Shown one piece after another: positions 17,561 through 26,870 of a DNA stretch of 64,000 nucleotides (its first letter is position 1; each line of letters starts with the position of its first letter). The stretch comes from Paraburkholderia sp. BL10I2N1. GTDB lineage: Bacteria; Pseudomonadota; Gammaproteobacteria; Burkholderiales; Burkholderiaceae. The stretch spans positions 248,001 to 312,000 of the forward strand of contig NZ_SNWA01000002.1 of NCBI RefSeq assembly GCF_004361815.1, in the 5' to 3' direction. Made by a program: the position numbers and the translations under genes. The notes below the pieces were generated by a model, which saw only the letters and a list, made by a program, of their open reading frames with translations, searched no databases and was not told where the DNA came from.

Positions 17561-18181
17561 TCAGCGGCCGCCCGAATCAGTGCCCGGCAATGTCGCGAGG
17601 AGCTTGCGCGGACCGCTCACGTACGGGCTACCCTGCACGTAAAAGCGCAGCGGCCGATGCATCTCGCGGGACAGGCCGATCCGCTTCGCTACGCCAACCA
17701 GCACTTTCTCCTGCCCGTTAACCTTGCCGATCCACAGACCGCGGCCCATGCACAGGTCCGCGCCATCGAACGACGGGCCGATGCCAAGCGCTGCGGTCAG
17801 CCGGCCCGGGCCGCGCGCGAGATCGCGTCGAGGCACACCTGGGCGGCGCGCTTCCATCAGTCCGATGCCTTCGAGCGGCTCGATCGCGCGGATCAGGATT
17901 CCCGCCCCTACGTCTTTGTGTTCGCTCGACATGTTCAGCATCCATGCTGTGCCGTAGGTCAGCCGGACGTGGGCGTGACCGCGCTCGAGAAACATCGAGC
18001 CGTTATGGGGACGCCGTCCGGCGAACGCATGACTCGTCGAATCGCCGAGCGGATAAGCCTCCGTCTCGACGATGCGTCCGCAGATACGGCCTTCGGGGAG
18101 ATCATGGACCAGATACTGGCCCACCATGAAACGCGCCAGCTCAACCGTATCGACAGGCAACTCGCCACGCGAAAGTGGCAT
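17561..18181 (-). CDS. mpg: DNA-3-methyladenine glycosylase (AAG/MPG family)
   Basis: A 206-residue base-excision repair enzyme that flips out and cleaves alkylated purines such as 3-methyladenine and hypoxanthine. [19 protein letters not shown] holds the catalytic Glu of the AAG fold. THERE-type features follow: [13 protein letters not shown] (substrate pocket), [11 protein letters not shown] and [14 protein letters not shown] (DNA-contacting loop). The frame is open to 18247, but [17 protein letters not shown] at 18181 matches the family N-terminus. It is monocistronic and cytoplasmic. Confidence 0.92.
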   Translation of the reverse strand: MPLSRGELPVDTVELARFMVGQYLVHDLPEGRICGRIVETEAYPLGDSTSHAFAGRRPHNGSMFLERGHAHVRLTYGTAWMLNMSSEHKDVGAGILIRAIEPLEGIGLMEARRPGVPRRDLARGPGRLTAALGIGPSFDGADLCMGRGLWIGKVNGQEKVLVGVAKRIGLSREMHRPLRFYVQGSPYVSGPRKLLATLPGTDSGGR

Positions 18182-18453
18182 GATATGCAAGGTTGACGAC
18201 GTGACACGTTGCGTCAAAGCCTCACTACGCAATCCGCTCGTTCTCACTGTGGCACCATTTGGAGTATCTTTACTTTCCGGCGCATCCGGACACTCATCGC
18301 CAGTGTTTTCGGCGCTTCTGTTTGCATTATCGCCAGATCCAACGCATTACCCGAAACACAGTTCCATCCGGTTCACGCGAGGAAGTATCTTGATGGTGTA
18401 GTGCAATGGTCCCGCCCGGGATCGTCGCGAATTGTGACAACAGGAGAAAATGC

Positions 18454-18828
18454 ATGAAGGCAATACACGCAATCAAGGTGGCAGGTAGCACACTGCTGAT
18501 CGCGGCGTCGGTCCACGCCTACGCCCAGTCGAGCGAAGCCGCCCCGGCCGCCCCGGCCACCGCAAGCACGACGCACGCCGCCCGGACGCAATACAAGTCG
18601 ATGAAGGCCGCGAACCGCGCGCTGCAGCGTCAGGTCCGCACAGCATTGTCGAGGACGAGAGGCGTCACCGTCTCCAACATCACCGTTCGGGCAGTCGACG
18701 GCGCAGTCACCCTGCAAGGCAGCGTGCCGGAGCAGTCTCAGATCGACCTGGCAGTCGAAGCCGCAAAGGGCGTACAGGGCGTAAAGTCGGTCAGGAGCGC
18801 GCTGTCGATCCGTCCGGTGGGGACGTAA
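18454..18828 (+). CDS. BON-domain periplasmic protein
   Basis: A 124-residue protein with a signal peptide ending ASVHAYAQ, an Ala/Pro/Thr linker, and one BON domain (residues about 55-120: RALQRQVRTALSRTRGVT, then DGAVTLQGSVPEQSQIDLA and GVKSVRSALSI). BON domains bind phospholipid surfaces and occur in OsmY-like stress proteins. The start is set by AGGAG at 18442-18446. A strong terminator follows 27 bases after the stop. It probably helps envelope stability under osmotic or other stress. Confidence 0.88.
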   Translation: MKAIHAIKVAGSTLLIAASVHAYAQSSEAAPAAPATASTTHAARTQYKSMKAANRALQRQVRTALSRTRGVTVSNITVRAVDGAVTLQGSVPEQSQIDLAVEAAKGVQGVKSVRSALSIRPVGT

Positions 18829-18854
18829 GCAGACAGCAGGTCCCTGGGACCCAA

Positions 18855-18890
18855 CGCCGCCTCTTGCAAGAGAGGCGGCGTTTCTGTTTT
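18855..18890 (+). terminator. Rho-independent terminator after the BON-domain gene
   Basis: CGCCGCCTCTT pairs with GAGAGGCGGCG across a short GCAA loop, followed by TTTCTGTTTT. It ends the plus-strand BON gene and lies between convergent genes. Confidence 0.9.
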
Positions 18891-18931
18891 GATGGGTCAC
18901 GATGTTGCCTCGCTGCGGTTCGGAATTCCGC

Positions 18932-20086
18932 TCAGCGCTGGAACGCGCGCTGCATTTCACGGGCGATCACGATCTGCTGGATCTGGGTCGTGCCTTCGTA
19001 GATGCGGAACAGCCGCACGTCGCGATAGAACCGCTCGATGCCGTATTCGCTCATATAACCCGCGCCGCCGAATATCTGCACGGCGCGATCGGCGACCCGC
19101 CCACACATTTCAGTGGCGAACATCTTCGCGCACGACGCTTCGCTCGTGACCTTCTCACCCGCATCGCGCCGGCGCGCCGCATCCACGATCATGCAACGCG
19201 ACGCGTAGATTTCCGCCTGGCTGTCGGCGAGCATGGCCTGAATCAGCTCGAATTCGACGATCGGCTTGCCGAACTGCCGGCGCTCCATGGCGTAACGCAG
19301 CGCATCGGCAAGCATGCGTTCGGCTGCGCCCGTCGCGACGGCAGCGATATGCAGACGCCCTTTGTCGAGCACCTTCATCGCCGTCTTGAAGCCGACGCCT
19401 TCTTTCTCGCCGATCAGGTTTGCCGCCGGCACACGGCAGTTGTCGAAAATCACGTCGCACGTATGCGCGCCTTTCTGGCCCATCTTGCGGTCGATCCTGC
19501 CCAGTGAGAGACCCGCCGTACCCGCCTCGACGACGAATGCCGAAATCGCGCCGGCGCCCCTGCCCGCCGGATCCGTGCGGGCCATTACCGTGAAGAGGCC
19601 GGCCTCCGGTGCGTTCGTGATAAAGCGTTTGGTCCCGTTCAGGACATAGTGGTCGCCTTCGCGTATTGCCATGGTTCGCAACGACGCGGCGTCGGAACCC
19701 GCCTCGGGCTCGGTCAGACAGAACGAGCCGATCAGGTCACCCGAAGCGAGGCGCGGCAAATACTTTTCCTTTTGCCCGGGCGTTCCGTCGATCACAATGC
19801 CGGTTGAGCCGATGCCGTTGTTGCTGCCGATCGCCGAGCGAAAAGCAGGCGAAGTCTTGCCCAGTTCCATCGCGGCGAACACTTCTTCTTCCATCGTGAG
19901 GCCGAGGCCGCCGTAGTCCTCGGGCAGGCACAGACCGAAGAGGCCGAGATCTTTCATCTCCTGCAAGAGTGCGGCAGGAATCTGGTCGGTTTCGGCGACG
20001 ATATCCTCGTTGGGCACCAGACGCTCCCGCACGAAGCGGGCGATGCTATCGAGCAGCAGGTTCAGTGTTTCCTGGCTACGGATCAC
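18932..20086 (-). CDS. Acyl-CoA dehydrogenase
   Basis: A 384-residue flavoenzyme of fatty-acid or branched-chain acyl-CoA oxidation. The N-terminal helical domain is followed by the beta domain with SFCLTEPEAGSDAASLRT (FAD/substrate contact) and the C-terminal helical domain with RRQFGKPIVEFELIQ, QIFGGAGYMSEYGIERFYRD and RIYEGTTQIQQ. The Glu in YEGT is the catalytic base. Full length, no signal peptide. It stands alone with no etf or thiolase beside it. The sequence does not fix the chain length or branching of the substrate. Confidence 0.93.
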   Translation of the reverse strand: MIRSQETLNLLLDSIARFVRERLVPNEDIVAETDQIPAALLQEMKDLGLFGLCLPEDYGGLGLTMEEEVFAAMELGKTSPAFRSAIGSNNGIGSTGIVIDGTPGQKEKYLPRLASGDLIGSFCLTEPEAGSDAASLRTMAIREGDHYVLNGTKRFITNAPEAGLFTVMARTDPAGRGAGAISAFVVEAGTAGLSLGRIDRKMGQKGAHTCDVIFDNCRVPAANLIGEKEGVGFKTAMKVLDKGRLHIAAVATGAAERMLADALRYAMERRQFGKPIVEFELIQAMLADSQAEIYASRCMIVDAARRRDAGEKVTSEASCAKMFATEMCGRVADRAVQIFGGAGYMSEYGIERFYRDVRLFRIYEGTTQIQQIVIAREMQRAFQR

Positions 20087-20271
20087 GGTAACTCCTTACA
20101 AACCACGTTCATTATTTCGAGATATTCTTTATATATTAATATATTAGGATCGATTCCTCATGCAGAGGATGAAGAATAAAGAGCCCTGTGACGCAGTGCG
20201 GTACGGAGCGAAAACAATCGTTGCCCCACCTTGCGCCGCATACAAACCTATACCGAACAGGAAACCCCCGC

Positions 20272-21351
20272 ATGACGACAACATCTCCCGTGCTTCCCCG
20301 CTGGACTGTGGGAGCGCCGATCGCCGCCTGGATCGTGCTGGGCGCTGCGGCCTTGTTCCCAGGTCACGCGGTTCTGCTCGCGCTGGTGGGCGTGGCGCTC
20401 GCCGGCTCGGTGTTCGCGGGCGTCCACCATGCGGAAGTTATCGCCCACCGTGTCGGCGAACCGTTCGGTACGCTGCTGCTCGCGGTCGCCGTCACAGTGA
20501 TCGAAGTCGCGCTGATCGTCTCGGTGATGCTGACGGCGGGCCCGGAAAAAGCGGGCCTCGCACGCGACACCGTGTTCGCCGCGGTGATGCTTGTCTGCAA
20601 CGGGATCGTGGGGCTGTGTCTGCTGGTGGGCGGCATCCGGCATCGCGAACAGGACTTCCAGATTCGCGGCGCGAGCGCGGCACTTGCGGTGCTCGCGTCG
20701 CTGTCGGTGCTGACCCTCGTGATCCCGAACTTCACGAGCGTCGCCGGCCCGGTACTGTCGCCGTCGCAACTCGCGTTCGCGGGCGTGTCGTCGCTCGTGC
20801 TGTATGGCGTGTTTGTGTTCGTGCAGACCGTCCGGCACCGCGACTATTTTCTCGCCGACGTAGCCGACGAAAATGTCCACGCGGCGCCGCCCAGCGGCCG
20901 CGTCGCGTTGCTGAGCGCTGTTCTGCTGCTGGTGTGCCTCGTCGCTGTCGTGCTGCTCGCGAAGCTGCTGTCGCCGGTGGTCGAAAGCGCGGTGGTCGAT
21001 GCAGGTCTGCCGAAGCCGGTCGTCGGGATCGTGATCGCCGGGCTGGTGCTGCTGCCGGAGGGACTTGCCGCACTGCGCGCGGCACGCGCCGACCGTCTGC
21101 AGACCAGCCTCAACCTCGCACTAGGGTCGGCGCTTGCCAGTATCGGACTCACGATTCCTACCGTGGCAGTCGTCTTCCTGTATATCGGACAACCGCTTCA
21201 ACTTGGGATCGACGGCAAGGAAATGGTCCTGCTGTTTCTGACGCTCGTCGTCGGCACGCTGACGCTCGGCACCGGTCGCACCACGATCCTGCAGGGCGCC
21301 GTGCATCTGTCGCTGTTCGCCGCGTGGCTCTTTCTGTCGGTCGCGCCGTGA
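20272..21351 (+). CDS. ChaA-like sodium/potassium/calcium:proton antiporter
   Basis: A 359-residue inner-membrane protein of the CaCA superfamily, closest to ChaA. About eleven hydrophobic helices are visible. The two alpha-repeats with ion-binding acidic residues are EPFGTLLLAVAVTVIEVALI and LLPEGLAALRAARADR followed by LALGSALASIGLT. It exchanges cytoplasmic Ca2+ or Na+ for protons and helps alkaline and salt tolerance. Among in-frame starts, the ATG at 20272 is preferred because it begins just before the first helix and follows AGGAAA. Confidence 0.88.
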   Translation: MTTTSPVLPRWTVGAPIAAWIVLGAAALFPGHAVLLALVGVALAGSVFAGVHHAEVIAHRVGEPFGTLLLAVAVTVIEVALIVSVMLTAGPEKAGLARDTVFAAVMLVCNGIVGLCLLVGGIRHREQDFQIRGASAALAVLASLSVLTLVIPNFTSVAGPVLSPSQLAFAGVSSLVLYGVFVFVQTVRHRDYFLADVADENVHAAPPSGRVALLSAVLLLVCLVAVVLLAKLLSPVVESAVVDAGLPKPVVGIVIAGLVLLPEGLAALRAARADRLQTSLNLALGSALASIGLTIPTVAVVFLYIGQPLQLGIDGKEMVLLFLTLVVGTLTLGTGRTTILQGAVHLSLFAAWLFLSVAP

Positions 21352-21399
21352 AGTGAGCCGGCGCGCGCAGGCATGACGTGACGACGCACAAACGTGGCG

Positions 21400-22284
21400 T
21401 CAGACAGCCGCTTCGGTCCAGTGTTCAGCGATCCACGCGCGAAACAGGTTGACCTTCTGCTGATGCGCCACGCTGTCCGGATAAACGAAGTAGTAGCGCG
21501 CGCCGGTGGTCAGCACTGTATCGAACGGCCTCACCAGCCGTTTCGCCGCGACGTCCTCATCGATCAGCGCAAGGTCGCTGATCGCCACACCAAAGCCCTG
21601 CAACGCCGCATTCGTCGCAAGATCGAGCGTGTCGAAGCTCGGGCCGTGACTGGCGTCGATGTCGCGTGCGTCGACGTGGTCGAGCCACATTCTCCAGTCG
21701 CGATGGTCGCGCGTCGGGTGCAGCAGCGTATGACGAGCGAGATCGGCGACGGAGTCGAGCGGCTTGTCGTTCAGAAGCTCGGGGGCACAGACGGGCGTCA
21801 GACGCTCCTCGAAAAGCGGCACCGCCTGCACGTCGACACCAGGCGATGATCCATAGACGATCGCAGCGTCAAAAGGCTCGACCTGGAAGTCGACATCGTG
21901 CTGCCAGGTCGTCGTGATCTGTACATGCAGATCCGGATATTCCGCCTGGAACAGCATGATTTTCGGCAGCATCCTGCGCATCACGCAGGTCGGCACCTTC
22001 AACGCGAGGTCAGTGCGCTGGCGCGTGAGACGCAGCGAAATCTCCTCGATACGCGCGAAGCTTTCCTTCACCGCCGGCAGCAGCAGTTCGCCTTCGGCGG
22101 TCAGCGTGAGCCCCTTCGCATGGCGCTTGAAGAGCGGAAACTTGTAATACTCCTCAAGTGCGAGAATCTGCCGGCTCACCGCCCCCTGGGTCAGACAAAG
22201 ATGGTCCGCCGCGCGCGTGAAGCTGCGGTGGCGCGCCACTGTCTCGAAGATCTGAAGCGCGTTGAGAGGCGGAAGTCGTCGCAT
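21400..22284 (-). CDS. LysR-family transcriptional regulator (GcvA-like)
   Basis: A 294-residue regulator. The N-terminal winged HTH (residues 5-65) starts RRLPPLNALQIFETVARHRS, the typical opening of the GcvA subgroup, with GAVSRQILALEEY as the recognition helix. The C-terminal periplasmic-binding-like domain (95-290) binds the inducer. It is divergent from the ABC transporter operon beginning 520 bases away, which makes that operon and itself the likely targets. The intergenic space should hold the operator, but no T-N11-A site was assigned with confidence. Confidence 0.9.
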   Translation of the reverse strand: MRRLPPLNALQIFETVARHRSFTRAADHLCLTQGAVSRQILALEEYYKFPLFKRHAKGLTLTAEGELLLPAVKESFARIEEISLRLTRQRTDLALKVPTCVMRRMLPKIMLFQAEYPDLHVQITTTWQHDVDFQVEPFDAAIVYGSSPGVDVQAVPLFEERLTPVCAPELLNDKPLDSVADLARHTLLHPTRDHRDWRMWLDHVDARDIDASHGPSFDTLDLATNAALQGFGVAISDLALIDEDVAAKRLVRPFDTVLTTGARYYFVYPDSVAHQQKVNLFRAWIAEHWTEAAV

Positions 22285-22805
22285 GATATGAACGTCCGGG
22301 TATCAGAAAAATGCATCGCGTGAGGCGGCTGGCGAACCGCACGTCAACGCATGGAATGCCCGCAGAATACGCCCTTCAAAAACCTGACACGATCCAATGT
22401 TACCCTAGGCGGCATGCGCTGGCCTCATGGCATGGGACAGACAACCGCCCACGCCATCCGCGGCGACGCGAGCAAGGCGGCACGCCCGCAATGAGCCGGG
22501 AACCCGCGCACCGCTTCAGTGCATCTGCCGGCTTTTCCCGCACCACGATTGATCTTTCCTCATATCTCTTTTCCGCAGGCCGCCATCGGCCGGTCTGGAC
22601 GTAAACCCGCACACGACGCTGGCGCCGGGTTTCGCCCTTTTGTCGGAGGTCTGTGGTGCGTCTGCCGCTCGGGGTGGCGCATGAGCTTATGTCATGGCGT
22701 CCATGCAGAGATTTCGTTTGTTAGGCCATTTTGGCAAACCTAGAGTGCATTTACGCGCCAACCATCGGCCGCCCATGTTGCATCGTTCACAACGGAGAGA
22801 CCGCC
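22285..22805. other. Divergent regulatory region between the LysR gene and the ABC operon
   Basis: About 520 bases with no convincing gene. It separates divergent starts at 22284 (minus) and 22806 (plus), so it should contain both promoters and LysR sites. The length suggests a long 5' leader for the transporter operon, but no riboswitch was recognised. Confidence 0.5.
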
Positions 22806-23900
22806 ATGCAGGACATCAAACGGGGTAGAAGGCAGGTAATCAAGACGATCGGCGCAGCGATCGCTGCGTCCACGCTGCCGATGCCGTTCATCAACGTGAA
22901 AGCGGCAGAGCAGAACTTCTCGGGCAAGACACTGCGCCTCCTGACATGGTCGGACGACACAGGCGCCGCTGCGATGCGCAACATTGCGGCGACCTTCACG
23001 GCGAAGACCGGCGCCAAGGTGATCGCCGACCGCGCCGACGGTACGTCCGGCATGGTCGCGAAGGTCAAGGCCGCGGGCGAGCGCCCCACCTACGACGTGA
23101 TCACGCTGGCAGGTGTCGGCGCGGCCGGTCTCGGCGACGCGGGCCTGCTCATCAAGCCCGACCTGAACAAGCTGCCGAATCTGAAGGACGTGGCCGAGCA
23201 ATACCGCACTGGCGCGAACGGCTTCGGCGTCGGCTATCTGCTGTGGTCCGACGGCCTCATCTACAACACCGCGACCGTCAAGACGCCGCCTTCGTCGTAT
23301 GAAGCGCTGTGGGATCCGAAGTACGCCGGCCGCATCTTCCTGCCGCCGCCGGAATGGGCCGAGGCGGTCGATCTCGCGATCATTGCCGCGAAGATGTCGG
23401 GCGGCTCGCAGCAGAACATCGACCCTGGCTTCAAAAAGCTCGCGCAACTGAAAGACCGCGTGATGACGCTCGGTGAGAATCCGAATCAGATCGCCGACCT
23501 GTTCCGTACCGGTTCGCTCGACATGGGCGGCATCTATTCGCCCGCGTTCTTCCCGGATCAGATCCGCAAACCCGAGTACAAGATGGGCGTCACTTACGGG
23601 ATGAAGGAAGGCTTTGCAACGCAACTGATGTTCACGGTCATTCCGAAAGCGCATCCCGGCGACCTCGACCTGATCCACGCGTTCATCAATCATTCGCTCG
23701 ATGCAGGCGTGCAAGGAAGAATGGCCGCCGACGTGCTGAACGGCCCGGTCAACTCGAAAGCGCAAATCCCCGCCGAGAGCCGAGCGTTCGTGCCCAGCCC
23801 GCAGCAGATCGCGGAAAAGGCGATCCTGCATGACGACAAGGCGCTCGCCGTTGTGCAGCCGGCGTGGATCAAGCGCTACACCGAAATCTTCGCGGCATGA
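22806..23900 (+). CDS. ABC transporter substrate-binding protein, polyamine/opine type
   Basis: A 364-residue periplasmic binding protein of the SBP_bac_8/PotD type. The N-terminus GRRQVIKTIGAAIAASTLPM matches a twin-arginine signal. The mature part starts with the strand KTLRLLTWSDD and has the hinge segments GVGYLLWSDGLIYN and SLDMGGIYSPAF. The start ATG at 22806 follows ACGGAGAG. It is first in a run of tightly packed genes. Related systems carry putrescine, spermidine, mannopine or other cationic solutes. The exact ligand is not readable. Confidence 0.88.
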   Translation: MQDIKRGRRQVIKTIGAAIAASTLPMPFINVKAAEQNFSGKTLRLLTWSDDTGAAAMRNIAATFTAKTGAKVIADRADGTSGMVAKVKAAGERPTYDVITLAGVGAAGLGDAGLLIKPDLNKLPNLKDVAEQYRTGANGFGVGYLLWSDGLIYNTATVKTPPSSYEALWDPKYAGRIFLPPPEWAEAVDLAIIAAKMSGGSQQNIDPGFKKLAQLKDRVMTLGENPNQIADLFRTGSLDMGGIYSPAFFPDQIRKPEYKMGVTYGMKEGFATQLMFTVIPKAHPGDLDLIHAFINHSLDAGVQGRMAADVLNGPVNSKAQIPAESRAFVPSPQQIAEKAILHDDKALAVVQPAWIKRYTEIFAA

Positions 23901-24829
23901 CCACGATGCCCGCGCTCTCCTCGCAGCGCGCCGGTTCCGGCGCGCCTGACGAACCGGCCGCCGGCGCGCCCGGCGCCATGCTTGCGAAGGCGCGGCCGTG
24001 GATCCTGCTCGCGCCGATCCTCGCGTTTCTCGCCGTGCTGGCCGCCGCGGCGCTCGTGGTATTGCGGATGAGCTTCGGCACATCGGGCAACGAATGGCAC
24101 GGCTTCACGCTGCAGAATTACGCCGATCTTGCCGACAGCTACTTCGTGAAGTCGTTGTCGCTCACGTTGCGGCTCGCATTCCAGAGCATGGTCTGCGCCG
24201 TGCTGCTGGCGATTCCGGTCGCGCTGGCGATGGCGCGCACGGAGTCGCGCCTCGCGCGGCGGCTCCTGCTCGCCGGCGTGCTGTTGCCGCTGCTGGTCAA
24301 CCTGCTGCTGCAGGGTTACGGATGGCTCGTGATCCTCGGTCCCGCCGGTCTGCTGAATCATGCGCTGATCGCGGGCGGATTGATCGATCGCCCGATCCAG
24401 TGGCTGTATCGCGAACACGGTGTGCTGCTCGGTCTCATTCAGACTGCGTTTCCTCTTGCCGTCCTGCCGCTGTCGAGTGCGATGCGTGCCGTGTCGCGCT
24501 CGTACGAAGAGGCGGCGGCCACGCTGGGCGCAACCCGCATGCAGACGCTGCGCCACGTGATGCTGCCGCTGGCGATGCCCGGTCTCGTTTCCGGCGCGCT
24601 GCTGGTGTTCGCGTACAACGCCAGTGCGTTTGCCGTGCCGCTGCTGCTCGGCGGACGGCGCGTGCCGATGCTCGCCGTGCTCGTCCACGACCAGGTCGCG
24701 CCACTCCTGAACTGGCCAGCGGCGTCGGCTTCCGGCGTCGTGTTGATGGTCGCGACGCTTGCCGTGATGACGATCTCGCAGCGACTCGTGCGCCGCACCC
24801 AGCGCTTCGAAGAGGAGCCAAAAGCATGA
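23897..24829 (+). CDS. ABC transporter permease (PotB-like)
   Basis: A 310-residue inner-membrane permease with six predicted helices, beginning PWILLAPILAFLAVLAAAAL. The EAA loop that docks the ATPase is SYEEAAATLGATRMQTLRHV. The start overlaps the binding-protein stop (ATGA at 23897-23900), so the genes are coupled. It pairs with the next gene to form the channel. Confidence 0.9.
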   Translation: MTTMPALSSQRAGSGAPDEPAAGAPGAMLAKARPWILLAPILAFLAVLAAAALVVLRMSFGTSGNEWHGFTLQNYADLADSYFVKSLSLTLRLAFQSMVCAVLLAIPVALAMARTESRLARRLLLAGVLLPLLVNLLLQGYGWLVILGPAGLLNHALIAGGLIDRPIQWLYREHGVLLGLIQTAFPLAVLPLSSAMRAVSRSYEEAAATLGATRMQTLRHVMLPLAMPGLVSGALLVFAYNASAFAVPLLLGGRRVPMLAVLVHDQVAPLLNWPAASASGVVLMVATLAVMTISQRLVRRTQRFEEEPKA

Positions 24830-25686
24830 GCACCCTCACCGCTTCGCGCACATGGCGGCTGCCGGCGACGATGCCAGGCCAGCTCGGCAGGATGTCGAGC
24901 CTGCTGGCCGCGATCGTGCTGTTTCTCGCCGCCCTGCCGATCCTCACGATGATCGCCATGTCGTTCAGCGCGTCGGACACGCTGGACTTCCCGCCGCAAC
25001 ACTTCAGCCTGCAGTGGTACCGGGCGGCATGGCACTCATTCGTGTCGCCCGATGCAAGCGACGTGATGTCGATGGGCAGCGCGCTCACCACCAGCCTGAT
25101 CGTCGCCGTATCGACGATGATCATCGCGACGCTGGTATCCGTGCCGGCGGCCTATGCACTGAGCCGCTATCGCTTTCGCGGCAAGGCGGTGGTCGAACAG
25201 CTGGTCGCGCTGCCGCTCGTCTACCCGCTCGTGATGCTCGGCCTGTCGCTGCTGCTGGTGTTCAACGTGTTGCCGGTCGAACTCGGCGTGTTCCGGCTCA
25301 TCATCGCGCACGTGATTCTGGCGCTGCCGTTCACCGTGAAGAACTGCGCGGCGTCGGTGGCCGCCATCGGTCCGGAATTCGAAGAAGCGGCCTGCGTGCT
25401 CGGCGCGAGCCCGCGCCGCGCGCTGATCGACGTTGTACTGCCGTTGATGCGACCGGGCATTCTCGCCGGCATGCTGTTCGCGTTCATCATCTCGTTCAAC
25501 GAATTCACGGTGACGTTCTTCCTGTACGGCATCAACACGATGACGCTGCCGGTATGGCTTTACAGCCGCACGGTATCGTCGCTGGATCCGACCGTGTTCT
25601 CGTTCGCGGTGTTCATCGTCGCGATCGACTTCGCGCTGATCTGGCTGCTCGAAAAACTGATTGGCGACGAAGGCGTCGCGCTCTGA
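24826..25686 (+). CDS. ABC transporter permease (PotC-like)
   Basis: A 286-residue permease, also with six helices. It carries the EAA loop EFEEAACVLGASPRRALIDV and the family segment ILAGMLFAFIISFNEF. The ATG at 24826 overlaps the stop of the PotB-like gene by four bases. The same frame stays open far upstream as a shadow of the previous gene, which is not coding. It forms the heterodimeric channel with the preceding permease. Confidence 0.9.
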   Translation: MSTLTASRTWRLPATMPGQLGRMSSLLAAIVLFLAALPILTMIAMSFSASDTLDFPPQHFSLQWYRAAWHSFVSPDASDVMSMGSALTTSLIVAVSTMIIATLVSVPAAYALSRYRFRGKAVVEQLVALPLVYPLVMLGLSLLLVFNVLPVELGVFRLIIAHVILALPFTVKNCAASVAAIGPEFEEAACVLGASPRRALIDVVLPLMRPGILAGMLFAFIISFNEFTVTFFLYGINTMTLPVWLYSRTVSSLDPTVFSFAVFIVAIDFALIWLLEKLIGDEGVAL

Positions 25687-25746
25687 CGCGCCTTCATGCA
25701 GTGGCGCACTGTGACGCGCCGATCCGCGACATGTAAAGGAATCACC

Positions 25747-26820
25747 ATGACTCATCTGAACCTGCAGTCCGTGACGAAGCGCTTTAACGGCGCAACCGCC
25801 GTCGACGATGTCGATCTCAGCGTGCCCGACGGCAAGCTCGTCTGTTTTCTGGGGCCGTCAGGTTGCGGCAAGACGACCCTGCTGCGCATGATCGCCGGGC
25901 TGGAGACGCCGACCTCCGGCAGCGTGACGTTCGCCGGCAAGGACATCACGTACGAACCGGCGAACCGGCGCGACTTCGGCATGGTGTTCCAGTCGCTCGC
26001 ACTGTTTCCGCATATGAGCGTCGCGGAAAACATCGCGTATCCGCTGCGGCTGCGCAAGATGGACAGGGCCGCGCAGTCGCGCCGTATCGCCGAACTGCTC
26101 GAACTGATCCAGCTGCCGCACATGGCGAACCGGCCCGTCACGCAGCTATCCGGCGGCCAGCGTCAGCGCGTGGCGATTGCGCGCGCCATTGCGTCGTCGC
26201 CGAAACTGCTGCTGCTCGACGAACCGCTGTCCGCCCTCGACGCCAAGCTGCGCGAAGCGATGCAGGTCGAAATCCGCCTGCTGCAGCAGCGGCTCGGCAT
26301 CACGACGATCATGGTCACCCACGACCAGCGCGAAGCAATGACGATGGCCGACGAGATCGTCGTGATGGAAAAAGGCCGCATCGCGCAGGTCGGCAAACCG
26401 CTCGACATTTACCGCGATCCGGTCAGCGAATTTGTCGCGGACTTCATCGGACTCGGCAACATCCTGCCGGTCACGCCCGACGGCCACGGCGGCGTGAGCC
26501 TGCCCGGCGGGCAGCAGATCGTCGTAGCGAGCCCTTCGCGCGTCGCAACTGGCACCGACGACATCCGTCTGCTGATCCGTCCTGAGGACGTCTGTGTCAA
26601 ACCTGCTTCGACCGGTGCGGGCAACAATCATCTGCCCGGCACCGTGAAGTTCATCCGCGACGTCGGGGCTACGCTCGAAGCGACCATCGATTGCACCGGC
26701 TTCACGCTGACCGCCGCAACGACGCCACGCGAAACGCCGGGCCTCGTCGCCGGCATGCCCGTCATGGCCGAACTGCCGGCGCACGCGTGCAAACTGATTG
26801 CGGCCCGCACCACCCATTGA
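25747..26820 (+). CDS. ABC transporter ATP-binding protein (PotA-like)
   Basis: A 357-residue ATPase: Walker A GPSGCGKTT (residues 36-44), Q-loop VFQSLALFPH, signature LSGGQRQRVA, Walker B LLLLDEPLSALDAKL and switch His in MVTHDQREAM. A C-terminal TOBE regulatory domain follows (about 280-357). The ATG at 25747 follows AAAGGA. It powers the polyamine-type permeases before it. It is also the only ATPase of the seven-gene locus and could serve the second permease pair. Confidence 0.95.
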   Translation: MTHLNLQSVTKRFNGATAVDDVDLSVPDGKLVCFLGPSGCGKTTLLRMIAGLETPTSGSVTFAGKDITYEPANRRDFGMVFQSLALFPHMSVAENIAYPLRLRKMDRAAQSRRIAELLELIQLPHMANRPVTQLSGGQRQRVAIARAIASSPKLLLLDEPLSALDAKLREAMQVEIRLLQQRLGITTIMVTHDQREAMTMADEIVVMEKGRIAQVGKPLDIYRDPVSEFVADFIGLGNILPVTPDGHGGVSLPGGQQIVVASPSRVATGTDDIRLLIRPEDVCVKPASTGAGNNHLPGTVKFIRDVGATLEATIDCTGFTLTAATTPRETPGLVAGMPVMAELPAHACKLIAARTTH

Positions 26821-26870
26821 TTCTCTCCCTGCATTCACCCACACCAACGTTTTCGACAGAGGAACGACAC

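Noticed and set aside
20160..21356. A 398-codon plus-strand frame overlapping the antiporter gene
   Set aside because: Arg-rich out-of-frame reading. The other frame encodes the ChaA-like helices.
22740..24083. A 447-codon open frame on the minus strand opposite the polyamine-type binding protein
   Set aside because: It is the antisense shadow of a GC-rich gene with clear homology. Its Arg/Ala-rich composition is typical of such shadows.
23998..24825. Upstream extension of the PotC-like frame through the PotB-like gene
   Set aside because: Out-of-frame shadow of the PotB-like gene. The real start at 24826 overlaps the PotB-like stop.
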